From contig JAZNTW010000109.1 in the NCBI GenBank assembly GCA_045591925.1, positions 1 to 64,000 on the forward strand: a DNA stretch of 64,000 bases, written 5' to 3'. The notes beneath the pieces were generated by a model. The model was given only the letters and a program-made list of their open reading frames with translations. It was not told where the DNA came from and made no database searches. The translations under genes and the position numbers were made by a program. Shown here in pieces: positions 60,914 to 64,000 of the stretch. The DNA comes from Firm-04 sp045591925 (GTDB lineage: Bacteria > Bacillota > Clostridia > Oscillospirales > Ruminococcaceae). Numbering within the stretch: the stretch's first letter is position 1; each line of letters begins with the position of its first letter.

Positions 60914-61747
60914 ATGGCAATTAAGGCTTATAAGCCTACGACTCCTGGACGCCGCGGCATGACAGTGACCGACTACTCCGGCCTTTCCAAGAATGGCCCT
61001 GAGAAGTCCCTCTGCATTACGCTGAAGAAGAAGTCCGGTCGTAATAATTACGGTAAAATCACCGTTCGTCATCACGGCGGCGGTACGCGCCCGAAGTTCA
61101 GAATCATCGACTTCAAGCGCAATAAGGACGGCATCAACGCAACCGTTCTGACTCTCGAATACGATCCGAACCGCAGCGCATTCATCGCTCTGGTTCAGTA
61201 TGAGGACGGCGAAAAGCGCTACATCCTCGCTCCGCACGGCCTCAAGGTCGGCGATACCGTTCGCAGCGGCGAAGACTGCGACATCAAGCCGGGTAATGCT
61301 CTCCCGCTGAGCGCAATTCCGGTCGGTACTTTCATCCACAACATCGAGCTTTATCCTGGCAAGGGCGGTCAGCTCGTTCGCTCCGCTGGCAACCAGGCTC
61401 AGCTGATGTCTAAGGAAGGCAAGTACGCTCTGGTTCGTCTCCCTTCCGGTGAGATGAGAAAAGTTCCGGTTATCGGCAAAGCAACCGTTGGTCAGGTTTC
61501 CAACATTGACCACGAAAACGTCCACATCGGTAAAGCAGGCCGTACCCGTCATATGGGTATCCGTCCGACAGTTCGCGGTTCCGTTATGAACCCGAATGAC
61601 CACCCGCACGGCGGTGGTGAGGGCAAGTCCCCGATCGGTCGTCCGGGTCCTGTTACCCCGTGGGGTAAGCCGGCACTCGGTTATAAGACTCGTAAGCATC
61701 ACAAGCCTTCCGATAAGCTCATCGTGAAGCGCCGCAACGGTAAATAA
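60914..61747 (+). CDS. rplB: 50S ribosomal protein L2
   Basis: 277 residues. AIKAYKPTTPGRRGMTVTDY at the start, then GRNNYGKITVRHHGGGTR and the conserved VMNPNDHPHGGGEGKSPIGR with the functionally important His. It is required for subunit association and peptidyl transfer. ATG after AAGGAG. Confidence 0.98.
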   Translation: MAIKAYKPTTPGRRGMTVTDYSGLSKNGPEKSLCITLKKKSGRNNYGKITVRHHGGGTRPKFRIIDFKRNKDGINATVLTLEYDPNRSAFIALVQYEDGEKRYILAPHGLKVGDTVRSGEDCDIKPGNALPLSAIPVGTFIHNIELYPGKGGQLVRSAGNQAQLMSKEGKYALVRLPSGEMRKVPVIGKATVGQVSNIDHENVHIGKAGRTRHMGIRPTVRGSVMNPNDHPHGGGEGKSPIGRPGPVTPWGKPALGYKTRKHHKPSDKLIVKRRNGK

Positions 61748-61763
61748 GAAAGGAGGCTGACTC

Positions 61764-62048
61764 ATGAGCAGAAGTGTGAAAAAGGGCCCTTACGTTCAGG
61801 AAGCTCTTTACAAGCGCGTTGTCGCTATGAATGAAACCGGAGAGAAGAAGGTTCTCAAGACATGGAGCCGCTCTTCTACAATTTTCCCGGAGTTTGTCGG
61901 CCACACCTTTGCGGTCCACGACGGACGCAAGCACATTCCGGTTTTTGTTACTGAAGAAATGATCGGTCACAAACTCGGCGAGTTCGCACCGACCAGAACC
62001 TTTAAGGGCCATGCCGGTTCCAAGACGTCCAACAACGGCAAGAAGTAA
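61764..62048 (+). CDS. rpsS: 30S ribosomal protein S19
   Basis: 94 residues. SRSVKKGPYVQEALYKRV, TWSRSSTIFPEFVGHTFAVH and the GHKLGEFAPTRTFKGHAG end are typical. It binds the 30S head. ATG after AAAGGAGG, 16 bp after rplB. Confidence 0.98.
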   Translation: MSRSVKKGPYVQEALYKRVVAMNETGEKKVLKTWSRSSTIFPEFVGHTFAVHDGRKHIPVFVTEEMIGHKLGEFAPTRTFKGHAGSKTSNNGKK

Positions 62049-62067
62049 TCGGAAGGAGGTAATTTGC

Positions 62068-62433
62068 ATGGCTAAGAATGAAATGAACTACGAGCCGGAG
62101 GCAAAAGCAATCCTCCGCGGTGAGCGCATCTCCCCCAGAAAGGTACAGATCGTGCTCGACCTGATCCGGAATCAGCCCGTAGAGAAAGCAATCGCAGCAC
62201 TGGAACTGACTCCGAAGGCAGCTTGCCCGATCGTCAAGAAGCTCCTCAACTCCGCGATTGCAAATGCTGACAACAACCATTCCATGAATAAGGATGCACT
62301 CTATGTTGCAGCCTGCTATGTCGGTCCGGGCCCGATTCTCAAGAGAATCCAGCCGCGCGCACAGGGCAGAGCATTCCGCATCAACAAGCGCACCTCGAAT
62401 ATTACCATTATTCTCAAGGAAAAGGAGGCATAA
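62068..62433 (+). CDS. rplV: 50S ribosomal protein L22
   Basis: 121 residues from the ATG at 62068 after GGAAGGAGG; longer in-frame starts overlap rpsS. AILRGERISPRKVQIVLDLI, KLLNSAIANADNNH and PRAQGRAFRINKRTSNITI are family marks. The tunnel-lining loop is in the last third. Confidence 0.97.
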   Translation: MAKNEMNYEPEAKAILRGERISPRKVQIVLDLIRNQPVEKAIAALELTPKAACPIVKKLLNSAIANADNNHSMNKDALYVAACYVGPGPILKRIQPRAQGRAFRINKRTSNITIILKEKEA

Positions 62434-62439
62434 AATCCT

Positions 62440-63288
62440 ATGGGACAGAAAGTGAATCCGCACGGCCTTCGCGTCGGCGTTATCAAAGACTGGGATTCCC
62501 GTTGGTTCGCTGATAAAAAGAATTTCGGCGATACCCTCGTCGAGGATTATAACCTCCGCGAGTTCATCAAAAAGTCTCTGTATGCTGCCGGCATCGCACG
62601 CATCGAGATCGAGCGCCTTCCCGAGAAGGTTCGCATTCACATCCACTGCGCAAAGCCGGGTCTGATCATCGGCAGAGGCGGTACGGAGATTGATAAGCTC
62701 CGCGCAAATATCGAAAAGCGCATCGGCAAGTCCGTTGCAATCAATATCATCGAGATCAAGAACATGGATATGTCTGCTCAGCTCGTTGCTGAGAAGATCG
62801 CTCTCGACCTCGAAAACCGCGTATCCTTCCGTAGAGCAATGAAAGGCTCCATCGGCAGAACCATGAAGTCCGGTGCAAAGGGCATCAAGATTAAGTGCGG
62901 CGGCCGTCTCGGCGGTGCTGAAATCGCACGTTCTGAGTGCTATCACGAGGGTACCATTCCGCTTCAGACCATCCGTGCCGACATCGACTACGGTTTCGCT
63001 GAGGCAAACACCACTTACGGCAGAATCGGCATCAAGGTTTGGATCTACAAGGGTGAGATCCTGAAGGGTGATGCTGCAAAGGCTGCTGCAAATAAGGAAC
63101 GCTATGAGCGTAAGAACGATCGTCCGCGCGACAACAAGCGTCGCAGAGATGACCGTAACGGCGGTGGCGACCGCAGACCGCGCCGTGATTTCAACAATAA
63201 CGGCGACCGCAGACCGCGCGCCGATCGTCCGCAGGGACAGAATAGAAGAGAAGGAGGTTCCGCAAATGCTGCTTCCAAAGAGAGTTAA
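62440..63288 (+). CDS. rpsC: 30S ribosomal protein S3 with a charged C-terminal extension
   Basis: 282 residues; most bacterial S3 proteins are about 210-235. The core is standard: GQKVNPHGLRVGVIKDWDS, KH segment GLIIGRGGTEIDKLRANIEK and KIKCGGRLGGAEIARSE. From about residue 215 a low-complexity tail rich in Arg, Asp, Asn and Gly follows (for example NGGGDRRPRRDFNNNGDRR). The tail end overlaps the rplP start by 23 bp. It contributes to mRNA entry and 30S helicase activity. Confidence 0.97.
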   Translation: MGQKVNPHGLRVGVIKDWDSRWFADKKNFGDTLVEDYNLREFIKKSLYAAGIARIEIERLPEKVRIHIHCAKPGLIIGRGGTEIDKLRANIEKRIGKSVAINIIEIKNMDMSAQLVAEKIALDLENRVSFRRAMKGSIGRTMKSGAKGIKIKCGGRLGGAEIARSECYHEGTIPLQTIRADIDYGFAEANTTYGRIGIKVWIYKGEILKGDAAKAAANKERYERKNDRPRDNKRRRDDRNGGGDRRPRRDFNNNGDRRPRADRPQGQNRREGGSANAASKES

Positions 63289-63712
63289 GTACCGCCGCGT
63301 TCACAGAGGACGCCTGACCGGTAAGGCATACCGCGGCAACCGCGTCGTATACGGCGATTTCGGTCTTGTCGCAATGGAGCCGTCCTGGATCACATCGAAC
63401 CAGATTGAGGCTGCCCGTATTGCGATGACCCGTCGTATCAAGAGAGGCGGTAAGGTTTGGATCAAGATTTTCCCGGATAAGCCGATTACTGAGAAGCCGG
63501 CTGAAACCCGAATGGGTTCCGGTAAGGGTTCTCCGGAATACTGGGTTGCTGTTGTAAAGCCGGGCAGAGTGCTGTTTGAGATCGGTGCCGATAAGGAGAA
63601 GCCGATTTCTGAGGCAGACCTGAGAGAAGCTCTGCGTCTGGCTATGCACAAGCTGCCTGTTAAGTGCAAGATTGTTGCGAAAGCAGAGCAGGATGGAGGT
63701 GCACAGGCATGA
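63266..63712 (+). CDS. rplP: 50S ribosomal protein L16
   Basis: 148 residues from the ATG at 63266 after GAAGGAGG inside the rpsC tail. MLLPKRVKYRRVHRGRLTGK, AARIAMTRRIKRGGKVWIKI and TRMGSGKGSPEYWVAVVKPG are diagnostic. The start overlaps rpsC by 23 bp and the stop overlaps rpmC by 4 bp. Confidence 0.98.
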   Translation: MLLPKRVKYRRVHRGRLTGKAYRGNRVVYGDFGLVAMEPSWITSNQIEAARIAMTRRIKRGGKVWIKIFPDKPITEKPAETRMGSGKGSPEYWVAVVKPGRVLFEIGADKEKPISEADLREALRLAMHKLPVKCKIVAKAEQDGGAQA

Positions 63713-63909
63713 AAGCTGCTGATATCAGACAAATGAGCTACGAAGAAATGGCTGCGCAGCTCCAGAGCCTCAAGGAGGAGCTTTTCAACCTCCGCTTCCA
63801 GCTTGCTGCAAACCAGCTTGAGAATACTGCTAGACTGAAAGCAGTCAAGAAGGACATCGCCCGTGTCAAAACTTGTATGCGTGCCGCTCAGACTGCGGCT
63901 AACGCGTAA
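63709..63909 (+). CDS. rpmC: 50S ribosomal protein L29
   Basis: 66 residues from the ATG at 63709 (ATGA overlap with rplP). Two-helix protein with MSYEEMAAQLQSLKEELFNL and the L29 signature RLKAVKKDIARVKTCMR. Confidence 0.97.
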   Translation: MKAADIRQMSYEEMAAQLQSLKEELFNLRFQLAANQLENTARLKAVKKDIARVKTCMRAAQTAANA

Positions 63910-63926
63910 GGAAGGAGGACTTTGTC

Positions 63927-64000
63927 ATGACTGAAACAACTGAGAGAAATCTGAGAAAAACAAGAACCGGTAAGGTCGTCAGCGATAAGATGGACAAGAC
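63927..64000 (+). CDS. rpsQ: 30S ribosomal protein S17 (start only; runs off the window)
   Basis: The first 24 codons after GGAAGGAGG: MTETTERNLRKTRTGKVVSD, then KMDK. The RKTRxGxVVSDKMDKT pattern is that of S17, and the position after rpmC is conserved. The 3' end is outside the window. Confidence 0.93.
   Translation, partial: MTETTERNLRKTRTGKVVSDKMDK

Noticed and set aside
1..64000. CRISPR arrays, prophage modules, rRNA genes, replication origin
   Set aside because: No regularly spaced repeats, phage structural genes, rRNA sequences or DnaA-box cluster were seen.

Overview
The window looks like a chromosome segment of a Gram-positive anaerobe of the Ruminococcus type (Oscillospiraceae, Clostridia). 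The pointers are two secreted proteins with cellulosomal dockerin modules, a tandem GH43 hemicellulase, cotJABC spore-coat genes, AGGAGG-type ribosome binding sites, many TTGACA-17-TATAAT promoters, and a classical Firmicutes S10 ribosomal operon. This assignment is an inference from gene content; no rRNA is present. Most of the window is ordinary core genome, with three patches of decayed accessory DNA (about 1.6-6.6 kb, 38.8-39.6 kb and 53.1-57.7 kb).

Layout. 0-5 kb (minus strand): tRNA-Leu and tRNA-Ser, a dockerin protein with a lysozyme-like fold, and a tandem GH43 enzyme with a dockerin-like segment. 5-8.6 kb: rmuC and CIRCE-controlled htpG. 8.7-12 kb: a two-component system. 12.1-21.3 kb: the rimP-nusA-rnpM-ylxQ-infB-(small unknown)-rbfA-nrnA-truB-ribF translation/transcription operon. 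21.4-26.7 kb: a Gld-like ABC exporter (ATPase, permease, GldG-like protein, DUF4340 protein) plus a small unknown gene. 26.8-30.4 kb (minus): putP, a small membrane protein and fhs. 30.7-32.2 kb: a VWA lipoprotein with in-frame tandem repeats. 32.3-35.1 kb (minus): an unusual epimerase-like/acyl-CoA-synthetase fusion behind a structured leader with a 28-codon ORF and a terminator. 35.3-38.6 kb: cotJABC, pyridoxal kinase with an ECF S component, and a YfcE-like phosphodiesterase. 38.8-39.6 kb: gene remnants and a MITE. 39.6-47.8 kb: alr, a small anchored protein, ung, and a folate/B12 methionine group (metF, a stand-alone MetH reactivation protein, a short metH) with trmO, a methyltransferase and dtd. 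47.9-52.8 kb: aspartate kinase, a GGDEF protein and a repeat-bearing amidase. 53-57.7 kb: tRNA-Trp, a serine-recombinase fragment, a broken BspA-like surface protein, a TetR-family regulator and a thioesterase. 58.3-64 kb: the S10 operon (S10, L3, L4, L23, L2, S19, L22, S3, L16, L29, start of S17) behind a long leader.

How parts work together. One-carbon metabolism recurs: Fhs makes formyl-THF, MetF makes methyl-THF, and MetH with its separate reactivation partner makes methionine. Carbohydrate capture is represented by the dockerin proteins. Cell-envelope functions include Alr, the amidase, the lipoprotein and the ABC exporter.

The least explained items are: (1) a MITE-like family of 158-178 bp with about 18-bp terminal inverted repeats and 4-bp TTAT/TTAA target duplications; (2) the leader of the fusion gene; (3) the 58.36-58.65 kb leader of the S10 operon, which contains a 77-codon cysteine-rich ORF and ends in a terminator; (4) the fusion gene itself.
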